DNA of 64,000 nt from Brevundimonas sp. (GTDB lineage Bacteria > Pseudomonadota > Alphaproteobacteria > Caulobacterales > Caulobacteraceae). The translations under genes were made by a program, and so were the position numbers. The stretch covers positions 62,001-126,000 of the forward strand of contig NZ_JACESB010000002.1 in the NCBI RefSeq assembly GCF_013912005.1, written 5' to 3'. Below the pieces are notes generated by a model. The model did not search any database. It had not been told where the DNA came from and saw only the letters and a program-made list of their open reading frames with translations. Below, in pieces: positions 47,141 through 57,941 of this stretch (position 1 is its first letter; the number at the start of each line of letters is the position of its first letter).

Positions 47141-48163
47141 ATGGCCCGAACCAATCGTCAGTGGGTGCTGCGTCAGCGGCCGATGGGGCTGATCAAGCCC
47201 GGCGACCTCGAACTGGTCGAAAGCGCGCTGCCGGAGCCGGGCGAGGGCGAGGTGCTGGTCCGCACCGTCTACCTGTCGCTGGATCCGACCAACCGCACCT
47301 GGATGAACGACGTCGAGGGCTATCTGCCGCCGGTGCCGCTCGGCGGCGTGATGCGGGGCCTCACCCTCGGCGTGGTCGAGGAGAGCCGATCGGACCGCTT
47401 CGCCGCCGGCGACGTGGTGACCACCGCCGCCGGCGGCTGGTCGGACTATGCGGTGGTGTCGGCGCGCGAGGCCTCCCGGGTGCACCGCGCCCCGGGCCTG
47501 CCGCTGACCGCCAACATGTCGGTGCTCGGCATGACCGGCATGACCGCCTGGTTCGGCGTCACCGACGTGCTGAAGCCGCAGCCGGGCGAGACGCTGGTGA
47601 TCTCCGCCGCCGCCGGGGCGGTGGGCTCGATCGCCGGCCAGGTGGCCAAGGCCCATGGCGCCCGGGTGATCGGCATCGCCGGCGGACCGGACAAGTGTCG
47701 CTGGCTGACCGAGGAGCTCGGCTTCGACGCGGCGGTCGACTACAAGAACGAGGACGTCGGCGACGCCCTCGACCGCCTCGCCCCGGATGGCGTCGAGATG
47801 AATTTCGAGAACGTCGGCGGCGACATCATGATCGCCGTGTTCAACCGGCTGAAGGTGCACGGCCGCATGGCCGTGTGCGGCCTGATCTCTTCCTACAACG
47901 CCACGCGCATGCCGCCGGCCCCGAACTTCGGCCGGATCATCACCCACCGGCTGAACCTGCGCGGCTTCCTCGTGCTCGACTATGCGCCGCGGGCGAAGGA
48001 GATGGTGACGGGGATGGCGCCGATGGTGCTGGACGGCCGCATCAAGTGGAAGGTGCACGTCGACGACGGGCTGGAGGGCGCGCTGGATTCGCTCAACCGC
48101 TTGTTCACCGGCGACCACGACGGCAAGCTGCTGGTGCGGGTGTCGGAAGAGCCGGCCGCCTGA
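47141..48163 (+). CDS. NADP-dependent oxidoreductase, zinc-free MDR family
   Basis: The ATG at 47141, after GGAGGATCCG, gives 340 residues. A frame open further upstream crosses the sRNA and terminator and is rejected. The protein belongs to the CurA/leukotriene B4 12-hydroxydehydrogenase branch: RPMGLIKPGDLELVESALPEPGEGEVLVRTVYLSLDPTNRTWM, then MSVLGMTGMTAWFGVTDV and the nucleotide motif AAAGAVGSIAGQVAKAHGARVIGIAGG. No zinc ligands are present. Likely substrates are alpha,beta-unsaturated carbonyls. A hot-dog protein gene follows 16 bp later. Confidence 0.92.
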   Translation: MARTNRQWVLRQRPMGLIKPGDLELVESALPEPGEGEVLVRTVYLSLDPTNRTWMNDVEGYLPPVPLGGVMRGLTLGVVEESRSDRFAAGDVVTTAAGGWSDYAVVSAREASRVHRAPGLPLTANMSVLGMTGMTAWFGVTDVLKPQPGETLVISAAAGAVGSIAGQVAKAHGARVIGIAGGPDKCRWLTEELGFDAAVDYKNEDVGDALDRLAPDGVEMNFENVGGDIMIAVFNRLKVHGRMAVCGLISSYNATRMPPAPNFGRIITHRLNLRGFLVLDYAPRAKEMVTGMAPMVLDGRIKWKVHVDDGLEGALDSLNRLFTGDHDGKLLVRVSEEPAA

Positions 48164-48179
48164 ATACGGAGCCGCCGGC

Positions 48180-48587
48180 ATGAGCGAACCGCTGCACGTC
48201 CACTTCGAGGACCTGGGCGTGGGGGAGGTGGTGCCGCTGGGGGCCTGCGCCGTGGACGGCGCGGCCCTCGAGGCCTTCGTCGAGCGCTTCCTGCCGGGCT
48301 GGGACGTGGCCTACGGCGCGCCCGACGCCATGGTCTATGCGCTGTGGAGCCGGATGTTCTCCGACAAGGCCTCGGGGTGGGCCCAGTCCAAGGTGCTGGC
48401 CGTCGACGGGCTGCGCTACCAGCGCAACCCGCCCGCCGGCGAGTTGATGCGCGGGCGCATGACGGTGATGGGCAAGGACCCCGTCGGCGACGGCAAGGGC
48501 ATCCTCATCGCCCAGCACGACCTGCTCGACGAGGCCGGGCGGCTGGTCTTCTCCTGCCTCACCCGGTCGCTGCTGGCCCGGCGGTAG
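48180..48587 (+). CDS. MaoC-like hot-dog fold protein
   Basis: The 135-residue protein has hot-dog-type order: HFEDLGVGEVVPLGACAVDGAALEAFVERF, WDVAYGAPDAMVYALWSRMFSDKASG, then strands VLAVDGLRYQRNPPAGELMRGRMTVMGKDPVGDGKGILIAQHDLLDEAGRLVFSCLTRSLLARR. It is probably an acyl-CoA hydratase or thioesterase relative; the MaoC catalytic Asp-His dyad is not clearly conserved. GGAG precedes the ATG. It shares a transcript with the MDR reductase, suggesting acyl or enoyl-CoA metabolism. Confidence 0.75.
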   Translation: MSEPLHVHFEDLGVGEVVPLGACAVDGAALEAFVERFLPGWDVAYGAPDAMVYALWSRMFSDKASGWAQSKVLAVDGLRYQRNPPAGELMRGRMTVMGKDPVGDGKGILIAQHDLLDEAGRLVFSCLTRSLLARR

Positions 48588-48611
48588 GGACCGGATCGGG
48601 CGCAGCACAGA

Positions 48612-48641
48612 AAGGGCGACCCGCCGGAGCGGGCCGCCCTT
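48612..48641. terminator. Bidirectional terminator before SapC gene
   Basis: AAGGGCG and CCCGC pair with GCGGG and CGCCCTT across one A-C mismatch, around a CGGA loop. It lies between two convergent genes. Confidence 0.7.
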
Positions 48642-48669
48642 GCATCCGCTGTCCGCCGGCGGGCGGCCG

Positions 48670-49467
48670 TCAGGCGTTGGCGGCGGCCGGCTGGGTCGCG
48701 GCCCGCTGGAAGGCCAGGGCGATCAGGCGATCCCAGCCCAGCAGCGAGACCAGATGGGCGTAGATCTGGCCGAGCGCGCCGTTGTCGCGCAGCTCCGCCA
48801 GCTTCTCCGCCGGCAGGGCCTTCAGCCGGTCCTCGGAAACCGCATAGTACTCGGCCAGCTTCTGCGCCTGGCCGGGCGTGCCGTCCGGGTTCCGCGGGGT
48901 GAAGTTGGCCTCGCGCACGTCCAGCAGGTCGAGATCCTTCAGCAGCTGCACGAAGGCGTCGGTGCGCTGCCGCTCCTGTTCGAAGTTGTTGCAGAACTCC
49001 ATCGCCTGGCGCGTGTAGGCCGACGGCTGGCCGTCCTCGAACAGCGGCGTGGTCCCGCCCTCGACGATGAAAGGCGCCGCCCGGTCGATGCACAGGATGA
49101 GGCGCTTCTGGACGTCGTCGTTGGCGAACACGAAGGGGTAGCGGCGCACATAGGCCGGGATGTAGGCGTCGCCGCGGAACTCGCCGTCGGCGCTCACATA
49201 CAGGTTCTCGCCGCTGCGCAGGCCCATCACCGCCACCGGCTGGCGGGCGTCGCCGACGAAGATCACGGGGTACGACAGGGCGGCCGGCGCGAATTCCGTG
49301 ACGGTGAGCGGCACGAGGTGGGTCTGGCTGGCGAAGGCGTAGGGCTTCTCGACCGGGTTGGCGCCCAGCTTGCCGTGGGCCTCGGCCGACAGCGGCTCGG
49401 GCCGGCCGTAGAACAGGACATTGCCGGAAAGGGCGCCGCTCTGGGCGTTGGCGGTGGTGTCGGTCAT
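48670..49467 (-). CDS. SapC-family protein
   Basis: The ATG at 49467 gives 265 residues. SapC landmarks are LVPLTVTEFAPAALSYPVIFVGDARQPVAVMGLRSGENLYV, AYIPAYVRRYPFVFAND and LCIDRAAPFIVEGGTTPLFEDGQPSAYTRQAMEFCNNFEQERQRTDAFVQLLKDLDLL. Named after a Campylobacter S-layer-linked protein, SapC homologues are common in alphaproteobacteria without a proven role. No signal peptide is present. It is a single gene. Confidence 0.9.
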   Translation of the reverse strand: MTDTTANAQSGALSGNVLFYGRPEPLSAEAHGKLGANPVEKPYAFASQTHLVPLTVTEFAPAALSYPVIFVGDARQPVAVMGLRSGENLYVSADGEFRGDAYIPAYVRRYPFVFANDDVQKRLILCIDRAAPFIVEGGTTPLFEDGQPSAYTRQAMEFCNNFEQERQRTDAFVQLLKDLDLLDVREANFTPRNPDGTPGQAQKLAEYYAVSEDRLKALPAEKLAELRDNGALGQIYAHLVSLLGWDRLIALAFQRAATQPAAANA

Positions 49468-49639
49468 GGACGCGATCGCAGCTCGGGTGTGAAAGAGAGG
49501 CGCGCCTTCTAGCCCGGATGGTTCGGGGCGGCAAACCGCTCGTCGCCGCAACCGGGGCGGCCCGCCGGCGCGGCGGCCGAACGCCGCGACCGGGGGTCTC
49601 CGTGTTGCGGCGGGCGCGACGAGGGCCTAGCTCTGGCGC

Positions 49640-50125
49640 ATGGCCGAAAGCTGCACCCATCGCCATGACGGAGTCCCCCCGAGCTGGGACGAGATCACCG
49701 TCGCCCTCGACGCCGCGGGGGCCCGGCTGAGCTCCGAGGGCGAACGCATGACCCCGGCGCGGCTGCGGGTTCTCGAGCTCCTGCTCGCCGCCGGCGAGCC
49801 CGTGAAGGCCTATGACCTCATCGCCCGCTTCGGTCCGGACGGGCAGCCGGCCAAGCCTCCGACGGTTTACCGGGCGCTCGAGTTCCTCGAGCGGAAGGGG
49901 CTGGCCCACCGCATCGCCTCGATCAGCGCCTATGTCGCCTGCACCGAGGGGGAGGCGGCCCATGCGGCGGCCTTCCTGATCTGCGACTGCTGCGGCGCCA
50001 CGGCCGAGGTGGCCGCTCCCCTCGCCGAAGGCCTGGACCGGGCGGCGCGGGACGCCGGCTACAGCATCGCGCGCACCACCGTCGAGGCGCATGGCCGCTG
50101 CCCCGCCTGTCGGGCCGAGGGCTGA
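49640..50125 (+). CDS. Fur-family zinc uptake regulator (Zur-like)
   Basis: The 161-residue protein has the Fur winged-helix domain (RMTPARLRVLELLLAAGEPVKAYDLIARFGPDGQPAKPPTVYRALEFLERKGLAHRI). Two structural-zinc CxxC pairs follow: CDCC at about residue 115 and CPAC near the C-terminus. The His-rich start (AESCTHRHDG) and the AxxKAYDL pattern fit Zur better than Fur. It would repress zinc-uptake genes when zinc is plentiful. No zinc transporter gene is in the window. Confidence 0.87.
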   Translation: MAESCTHRHDGVPPSWDEITVALDAAGARLSSEGERMTPARLRVLELLLAAGEPVKAYDLIARFGPDGQPAKPPTVYRALEFLERKGLAHRIASISAYVACTEGEAAHAAAFLICDCCGATAEVAAPLAEGLDRAARDAGYSIARTTVEAHGRCPACRAEG

Positions 50126-50169
50126 GGCGCGCACTGGCGAACGGAGCGCCGGCCGCCTATGTCGCCGCC

Positions 50170-51060
50170 ATGGACGCTGTCCGGCTGACCCCGCCCCGCC
50201 GCCTGAGACTCCCCGTCGCCAACCGCTGGGGCGCGGGCGAGATGGCCGTGCTCGACTTCGGCGACCCCGCCCGGCCCGTCGACCTGGTCTTCGTCCACGC
50301 CAACGGCTTCAACGCCATGACCTATCGCACCCTGCTCGCGCCCCTGTCCGGCGCCCTCAGGGTCTGGGCGCCGGACCTGCGCGGCCACGGCGCCAGCGCC
50401 TTGCCGGCGGAGCCGCAGGGCCGGCGCGGCTGGGCCGACCACCGCGACGACCTCGTCGCCCTGCTCGACGCGATCGACGGCCCGCCGGTGGTGCTGGCCG
50501 GCCATTCCATGGGCGGCACGGCGGCCCTGCTCGCCGCCGCCGCGCGGCCGGAGAAGGTTTCGCGCCTGGTGCTGCTGGATCCGGTCATCTGGACCCGCTG
50601 GAGCCAGGGCCTGCTCCGCCTGCCGCTGTTCGACCGGATGGCGCGCCGCATTCCGCTGGTGAAGTCGGCGCTGCGGCGGCGGGCGGTCTTCGACAGCCGT
50701 GAACAGGCCCTCGCCGCCTACCGCGACCGGGGCGCGTTCCGCGGCTGGCCGGAGACCCTTCTGATCGATTACCTGACGGACGGGCTGACCGAGACGGCGG
50801 CCGGCTTCGCCCTGTCCTGCCCGCCGGAGTGGGAGGCCTCCAACTACGCCGCCCAGGCCCACGACCCGTGGCGGGCGCTGCGCGAATTCCGGGGCCCCGT
50901 GCGTATCCTGAAGGCCGTCGAGGGCTCGACCTGCCACGTCCCCGTGGCGCCGCGCGGCCTGCCGCACGTCTCGGTCGAGATCGTCGCCGGCGGCACGCAC
51001 TTCTTCCCGATGCTGCAGGCGGACGTCGCCCGCGACGCCCTGTTCGAGGCGGCCGTCTGA
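50170..51060 (+). CDS. Alpha/beta hydrolase
   Basis: The 296-residue enzyme has the oxyanion-hole region VFVHANGFNAMTYR, DLRGHGAS, nucleophile elbow GHSMGG (Ser near residue 114), an acid residue region (VRILKAVEGSTC) and the final His in GGTHFFPM. No signal peptide is seen. The substrate is unknown; the lid region (WTRWSQGLLRLPLFDRMARRIP) is helical. It follows zur by 44 bp and could be cotranscribed with it. Confidence 0.9.
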   Translation: MDAVRLTPPRRLRLPVANRWGAGEMAVLDFGDPARPVDLVFVHANGFNAMTYRTLLAPLSGALRVWAPDLRGHGASALPAEPQGRRGWADHRDDLVALLDAIDGPPVVLAGHSMGGTAALLAAAARPEKVSRLVLLDPVIWTRWSQGLLRLPLFDRMARRIPLVKSALRRRAVFDSREQALAAYRDRGAFRGWPETLLIDYLTDGLTETAAGFALSCPPEWEASNYAAQAHDPWRALREFRGPVRILKAVEGSTCHVPVAPRGLPHVSVEIVAGGTHFFPMLQADVARDALFEAAV

Positions 51061-51136
51061 CGCTGGCGCCGCCGCGCCCCAGGGTCTAAACCGCGCCCCA
51101 CAAGAACAAGCCTCCAGTCAGGGAAACGCCCCGCAC

Positions 51137-52639
<1,503 letters not shown>

Positions 52640-52649
52640 CGACGCGCTG

Positions 52650-52675
52650 CGCCGGAGGGGTTCGCTTCTCCGGCG
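52650..52675 (+). terminator. Hairpin after mmsA
   Basis: CGCCGGAG pairs with CTCCGGCG around a 10-base loop. It starts 11 bases past the stop and has only a weak T run. Confidence 0.45.
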
Positions 52676-52743
52676 TTCGCGGCGGCGCAAATCGGTGATA
52701 GGCGTTAAGCTTGACGAACCGCCACGCTGGAGCGCCCCCCCGC

Positions 52744-53628
52744 ATGCGACGCTTTTTCGTCTGGTCCGCGCTGGCCGCGGTCATCGGCCTCGCCCTCGCC
52801 GGCGGCGGCTACTGGGCCTACTGGAACTTCTACGCCCGCTTTCAGCCGGTCGTGGTCAGCCGTAACCAGGCCGAAATCCAGCGCCTGCTGGATGAGAGCT
52901 CGTGGATCTCGGCGGGCGGGGGCGGCGCGCCCCTCTACATCGTCGGCTACCGCGACTCCGCCGCCATGCAGCGCTACGAGCGCGAGGAGGTCCCCAAGCT
53001 CCGGGCCGCCGGGGTCGAGGCGCGGATCATCGTCTTCGCCCGGCCGGACCGGGAGGGACTGGCGCAGTCCACCCCCGCCGAACGGGCCACCGTGGCGGAG
53101 CTCTGGCTGACGCGGGACTGGGTCCTGTACCAGCGCTGGACAGCGACGCCGCCGCGCAACTGGACCGCCGCCGGCATCCCGGCGGCCGACGGCAACCTCG
53201 CCCGCAGCGCCGTGGTCGACGCCGGCCGCGACTTCGTCGCGGCCCTGTCGCGCCACCTCGGCGAGGCCGGGCTGCAGACCCGCTATCCGCTGATCGTCTG
53301 GCGCGACCGCGAGGGCTACATGAAGGCCTGCGCCTGCTCCGACAGCCGGTCCTGGGCCTTCATCCGCGACGACCTCGACGCGCCGGACCGCATCGATCCC
53401 GCGCCGGTGGCCGGCGTCGGGGAGGCGCTGGCGGAAGAGGCCGCCGCGCCGGGTCAGCCGCTGCCCTATCCCGCCCTGCCGTCCGCCCCGCCCGCCGCGG
53501 GGGCGACGCCGGGAGCGGATGCGCCGGCCGCCGCGTCGGCTCCGGCTGCGCGTCCCCGGCCGGCCCCGCCCGCCGGGCCGCCGGCGGCTCCGGAGGCGAA
53601 ACGCTCCGACGACACGACCTTTTTCTGA
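52744..53628 (+). CDS. Membrane-anchored thioredoxin-like hypothetical protein
   Basis: The ATG at 52744, 11 bases after GGAG, gives 294 residues. One N-terminal membrane helix (MRRFFVWSALAAVIGLALAGGGYWAYWNFYARF) precedes a periplasmic domain. That domain has an order reminiscent of a thioredoxin-like fold: PLYIVGYRDSAAMQRYEREEVPKLRAAGVEARIIVFARPD, then TPAERATVAELWLTRDWVLYQRWTA and YPLIVWRDREGYMKACACSDSRSW. The CAC pair lies late in the domain and not at a CxxC site. The last 80 residues are Ala/Pro-rich. The family is not recognised with certainty. Confidence 0.7.
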   Translation: MRRFFVWSALAAVIGLALAGGGYWAYWNFYARFQPVVVSRNQAEIQRLLDESSWISAGGGGAPLYIVGYRDSAAMQRYEREEVPKLRAAGVEARIIVFARPDREGLAQSTPAERATVAELWLTRDWVLYQRWTATPPRNWTAAGIPAADGNLARSAVVDAGRDFVAALSRHLGEAGLQTRYPLIVWRDREGYMKACACSDSRSWAFIRDDLDAPDRIDPAPVAGVGEALAEEAAAPGQPLPYPALPSAPPAAGATPGADAPAAASAPAARPRPAPPAGPPAAPEAKRSDDTTFF

Positions 53629-53637
53629 GCGCCGGCG

Positions 53638-54807
53638 TCAGAGGACGCGGTCGCAGGCGTCGATCAGCCGGTCGACGTCCGCCTCGTCCTGGTAGAGGCC
53701 GAAGCCGAAGCGCAGCACGTCGTCACGCACGTCCGTGACGATCCCCGCGTCGAGCAGCCGCGCCTTCCAGTCCGCCGCGTGGGAGTGGCGCAGGGCGAGG
53801 AAGCGGGCGTGGGGCTCCGCCCCGGCGAGCGGATTGAGGATGACGGCCCCGGACAGCTGCCCGGCCCGCCCCTCGCGCACCGCCGCCTCGAAGCGTCGCA
53901 TCAGCGCGAGCGCGTGGTCCGTCACGGCGGCGGTGTCGAGGCCGGCCTCGTCCAGCATCCTGCGGACGCCGTTGAAGCGGTACAGCGAGGTGAAGTCCGA
54001 GGTCGCGCCCCAGAAGCGTCCGGCGTCGGCGCGGTACTGCACGCCCTCGGGCGGGCCGGTCAGGTTGCCGAACTCCGCGAACCAGCCGGTGACGACGGGG
54101 CGCGGGCAGAAGCCGTCGGGCGCGTGCATGAAGCCTGCGCCCTCGCCCGACATGGCGTATTTGTAGCCGCCGCCGAGGTAGAAGACCCGATCCGCCACGG
54201 CGGACAGGTCGGTCGGCAGGGCCATGAAGCCATGGTAGCCGTCGACCACCACCCACGGGCCGGCGGGGTCGGCCAGCGTCGCCAGCTCCGCGAGCGCCCC
54301 GAACACCTGTCCGGTCCGGAAGAAGACCTGGCTGACCACGATCAGGTCGAAGCCGCCGCCCTGCGCCGCCTCGAGGAAGCGCTCGGCGAAGCTGTCGAAC
54401 GGGTGCAGCGGAATGCGGGTGACGACGGCCTCGCCAGCCTCTTCCCAGCGCTCGCCCTGGCGGCGGAACGAGTGGAATTCGCCGTCCGTCGACAGGATGC
54501 GCACCGGCTTGCGCTCGACGCCCGAGAACAGGCGCACCAGGAAGTCGTGGGTGTTGGAGGCGAACACCACGGTGTCCGGCGACGGCAGGCCGAGCTCCCT
54601 CGCCACATGGCTCTGCGCCTCCGGCACGACCTTGCCGAAGATCAGGTCCCACTTGCGGTCGGCGAAGTGGTTGGCCTCCACCCAGGCCCGGATCTGGCCG
54701 TCGAAGCTGGCGTCCGGCCACAGGTGGTGGCTATGGGCGGCGAAGTGCAGCCGCTCCGGATCGAGCGACAGGGCGCGGGAGAACAGGTCCTTGCGCGCCC
54801 CGGTCAT
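53638..54807 (-). CDS. PLP-dependent aminotransferase class V family protein
   Basis: The 389-residue protein has the fold-type I layout: HFAAHSHHLWPDASFDGQIRAW, cofactor region FASNTHDFLVRLFSG, the Asp in VVVDGYHGFMALP, and the PLP Lys in VFYLGGGYKYAMSGEGAGFMHAP. The overall order resembles kynureninase and the cysteine-desulfurase-like group, but no tryptophan-pathway neighbours are present. The C-terminus ends in a small domain with ADVDRLIDACDRVL. The gene follows secA by 2 bp on the same strand. The substrate is unknown. Confidence 0.85.
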   Translation of the reverse strand: MTGARKDLFSRALSLDPERLHFAAHSHHLWPDASFDGQIRAWVEANHFADRKWDLIFGKVVPEAQSHVARELGLPSPDTVVFASNTHDFLVRLFSGVERKPVRILSTDGEFHSFRRQGERWEEAGEAVVTRIPLHPFDSFAERFLEAAQGGGFDLIVVSQVFFRTGQVFGALAELATLADPAGPWVVVDGYHGFMALPTDLSAVADRVFYLGGGYKYAMSGEGAGFMHAPDGFCPRPVVTGWFAEFGNLTGPPEGVQYRADAGRFWGATSDFTSLYRFNGVRRMLDEAGLDTAAVTDHALALMRRFEAAVREGRAGQLSGAVILNPLAGAEPHARFLALRHSHAADWKARLLDAGIVTDVRDDVLRFGFGLYQDEADVDRLIDACDRVL

Positions 54808-54809
54808 GC

Positions 54810-57704
54810 TCAGACCAGCGCCCCGTGGCAGTGCTTGAACTTGCGGCCCGAGCCGCAGGGGCAGTCGGCGTTGCGGGGGGTCCGCTCCCAGCCGACCGGC
54901 AGGGCGTCGACGGGCAGGCGGGCGCGGTCCTCGCCCTGCAGCGCGCCTTCCGGCAGCTGCGCCGACGGATTGGCCATCTCGTTCTCGCCGGTGCCGGGGT
55001 TCAGGTGGATCTCCTGGAACTCCGGCAGCTCCATCGGCGGCGGGGTCTCGAAGCGGAACTCCACCGTCATCAGCCAGCGGGTGACGTTGTGGCGCAGCTC
55101 ATAGAGCAGCGTCTCGAACAGGTTGAAGGCCTCGGTCTTGTACTCGTTCAGCGGATCGCGCTGGCCGTAGCCGCGCAGGCCGATGACGCCGCGCAGATGG
55201 TCGAGGTGCACGAGGTGCTCGCGCCACTGCATGTCGATCATCTGCAGCAGGAACTGCTTCTCGAGGTTGCGGGTCTGCTGCTGGCCGACCAGCTCCAGCC
55301 GCTCGGCGGCGCGCGCGTCGGCGGCGGCGGCGATGCGCTCCTCGATCTCCTCGTTCGACACGCCTTCCTCGGCCGCCCACTCGCGCAGCGGCAGCTCCAG
55401 ACCGAGGGTGTGGCGCACCTTCTCGTCCAGCCCCTCGATGTCCCACTGCTCGGCGTAGGCCTTCGGCGGCATGTGCTTTTCGACGAGGTCGGAGATCACG
55501 TCGGTGCGGAATTCCGCGACCAGCTCCGACAGGTCCTCGGCGTCCATGAACTCCTGGCGCTGCTCGAACACGGCCTTGCGCTGGTCGTTCACGACGTCGT
55601 CGTACTTCAGCAGGTTCTTGCGGATGTCGTAGTTGCGCTGCTCGACCCGCTTCTGGGCGGTCTCGACCGCCCGGTTCAGCCAGGGGTGGGAGATGGCCTC
55701 GCCCTCGGCGACGCCGAAGCTGCGCATGATGGCGTCCAGCCGGTCGCCGGCGAAGATGCGCAGCAGGTCGTCCTCGCAGGACAGGAAGAATTTGGAGACG
55801 CCCGGGTCGCCCTGGCGGCCGGTGCGGCCGCGCAGCTGGTTGTCGATGCGGCGGCTCTCGTGACGTTCGGTGCCGAGCACGAACAGGCCGCCGGCGGCCA
55901 GCGCCTTGTCCTTCTGAACGGCGATGTCGGCCTTGAACTCGGCCTCCTTGGCCGCCTCCATCTCCGGCGTCACCTCGATCGCCATGTTGCGCTGGTCGAG
56001 ACGCCACTTCTGCATCCGCATCTCGAGGTTGCCCCCGAGCTGGATGTCGGTGCCGCGGCCGGCCATGTTGGTGGCGATGGTCACGGCGCCCGGCAGGCCG
56101 GCGTCGGCGACGATGTAGGCTTCCTGCTCGTGCTGGCGGGCGTTGAGGACGCTGTGCGGAATGCCGCGACCCGTCTTCACCTCGATGTCGAAGTCCTCGT
56201 CCTTCAGCGCCTGGTACGCCTTGCGCGCCGCGGCCCGGACCTTCGGGTCCTCGCTGCGGACCTCGGTCTCCAGATGCGCGTGCTGCGGCTTCAGCGTCCG
56301 GATCGTGACCTTGTACTCGTAGGTCTCGAGCAGCTTCGACAGCGTCTCGGACTTCTCGATCGACACGGTGCCGACGAGGATCGGCTGGCCGCGCACGTGG
56401 CATTCGGCGATCTGGCCGGCGATGGCCAGGTTCTTCTCGGCCTCGGTGCGGTAGATCTCGTCGTCGTGGTCGATGCGCTGCACCGGACGGTGCGTCGGCA
56501 CCTCCAGCACGTCCATCTTGTAGATGTCGAGGAACTCCTGCGCCTCGGTCGCCGCCGTGCCGGTCATGCCGGACAGCTTCTCGTAGAGGCGGAAGTAGTT
56601 CTGGATGGTGACCGAGGCCAAGGTCTGGTTCTCGGGCTGGATCTTGACGCCTTCCTTGGCCTCGATCGCCTGGTGGAGACCCTCCGACAGCCGCCGGCCC
56701 TGCATCATGCGCCCGGTGAACTCGTCGATCAGCATGATCTCGCCGGCGCGGATGATGTAGTCCTTGTCCTTGACGTAGAGGGTGTTGGCCCGCAGCGCCT
56801 GGTTGATGTGGTGCACCAGGGTGATGTTGGCCGCGTCGTAGAGGCCGGTCGTGTCGGGCGCGAACAGGCCGCGCTCCTCCATGATCTGCTCGATCCGCTC
56901 CGAGCCCTCCTCGGTCAGCAGCGCCTGGCGCTGCTTCTCGTCCAGATCGTAGGTCGCCTTGTCCTGGATCAGGTCCTTGATGATCGTGTCGACCGTCACA
57001 TAGAGCTCGGACCGGTCCTCGGTCGGGCCCGAGATGATCAGCGGCGTCCGGGCCTCGTCGATCAGGATCGAGTCCACCTCGTCGACGATGGCGAAGTGGT
57101 GCGGCCGTTGCACCATCTCGCGCCGGTCGTAGACCAGGTTGTCGCGCAGATAGTCGAAGCCGAATTCGTTGTTGGTGCCGTAGGTGATGTCCGCCGCATA
57201 GGCGGCCTGGCGCTGGCCCTGGCTGAGGCCGTTGACGATCACGCCGACCTCGAGGCCGAGGAAGCGATAGACGCGGCCCATCCATTCGGCGTCGCGGCGG
57301 GCCAGGTAGTCGTTGACGGTGATGACGTGGACGCCCTTGCCCAGCAGGGCGTTCAGGTACACCGGGGCCACGGCCACCAGGGTCTTGCCCTCGCCGGTCC
57401 GCATCTCGGCGATGCCGCCGTCGTGCAGGATCATGCCGCCGGTCAGCTGAACGTCGTACTGACGCTGGCCCAGCACCCGCTTCGAGGCCTCCCGCGCCAC
57501 CGCAAAGGCGTCGTTGAGGATCTTGTCGAGGTTTTCGCCCGCCGCGATGCGGTCGCGGAAGGCGTCCGTCATCATCCGCAGCTCCCCGTCCGACAGGGCG
57601 GCGTACTTCGCCTCCAGCGCATTGATCTTCTGGACCCGGCTCATGAAGTCGCGGACCTTGCGGTCGTTGGATGAGCCGAAAATCTTCTTGGCGATGCCGA
57701 GCAT
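54810..57704 (-). CDS. secA: Preprotein translocase ATPase SecA
   Basis: The ATG at 57704 gives 964 residues starting [17 protein letters not shown], the standard SecA start; an open frame upstream is not credible. It has Walker [12 protein letters not shown] (about residues 101-111), [51 protein letters not shown], the helical scaffold, and a C-terminal zinc finger [14 protein letters not shown] that binds SecB and ribosomes. It drives protein export through SecYEG. A consensus -35 promoter lies about 170-200 bp upstream. Confidence 0.98.
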   Translation of the reverse strand: MLGIAKKIFGSSNDRKVRDFMSRVQKINALEAKYAALSDGELRMMTDAFRDRIAAGENLDKILNDAFAVAREASKRVLGQRQYDVQLTGGMILHDGGIAEMRTGEGKTLVAVAPVYLNALLGKGVHVITVNDYLARRDAEWMGRVYRFLGLEVGVIVNGLSQGQRQAAYAADITYGTNNEFGFDYLRDNLVYDRREMVQRPHHFAIVDEVDSILIDEARTPLIISGPTEDRSELYVTVDTIIKDLIQDKATYDLDEKQRQALLTEEGSERIEQIMEERGLFAPDTTGLYDAANITLVHHINQALRANTLYVKDKDYIIRAGEIMLIDEFTGRMMQGRRLSEGLHQAIEAKEGVKIQPENQTLASVTIQNYFRLYEKLSGMTGTAATEAQEFLDIYKMDVLEVPTHRPVQRIDHDDEIYRTEAEKNLAIAGQIAECHVRGQPILVGTVSIEKSETLSKLLETYEYKVTIRTLKPQHAHLETEVRSEDPKVRAAARKAYQALKDEDFDIEVKTGRGIPHSVLNARQHEQEAYIVADAGLPGAVTIATNMAGRGTDIQLGGNLEMRMQKWRLDQRNMAIEVTPEMEAAKEAEFKADIAVQKDKALAAGGLFVLGTERHESRRIDNQLRGRTGRQGDPGVSKFFLSCEDDLLRIFAGDRLDAIMRSFGVAEGEAISHPWLNRAVETAQKRVEQRNYDIRKNLLKYDDVVNDQRKAVFEQRQEFMDAEDLSELVAEFRTDVISDLVEKHMPPKAYAEQWDIEGLDEKVRHTLGLELPLREWAAEEGVSNEEIEERIAAAADARAAERLELVGQQQTRNLEKQFLLQMIDMQWREHLVHLDHLRGVIGLRGYGQRDPLNEYKTEAFNLFETLLYELRHNVTRWLMTVEFRFETPPPMELPEFQEIHLNPGTGENEMANPSAQLPEGALQGEDRARLPVDALPVGWERTPRNADCPCGSGRKFKHCHGALV

Positions 57705-57872
57705 GGGTGTTCCGAAGGCGGTCGAGCGGCGGATGGCTCTGGTACGAGGTCCCGGAAGGGCGGCGGTCAGACGCCGCGGAGAGGCCTCGGCGACGCCGGC
57801 CCGCGCGCCCTGACGGGCGGTCGCACGGGGCCGCGCGAACATTCGAAAACCCCTCGACTTGGGCGCAGGCGG

Positions 57873-57901
57873 GACTTAAGCACCGGCCTTATCCCTGTCA
57901 A
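57873..57901 (-). promoter_or_regulatory. Candidate promoter of secA
   Basis: On the minus strand a perfect TTGACA (57901-57896), 17 bases, then TAAGTC (57878-57873). The leader to secA is about 165 bases and shows no recognised secM-like gene. Confidence 0.5.
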
Positions 57902-57941
57902 CGCGAGGGCCTTTCGCCGCCCGCAGACGGAGCGCGCCCGC

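Noticed and set aside
54825-57674. 949-codon plus-strand frame opposite secA
   Set aside because: Antisense shadow of secA, rich in Val/Leu/Gln/His with no domain.
57705-57842. Longer SecA N-terminus
   Set aside because: The extra Arg/Ala-rich residues are unlike any SecA; the protein normally starts at [10 protein letters not shown].
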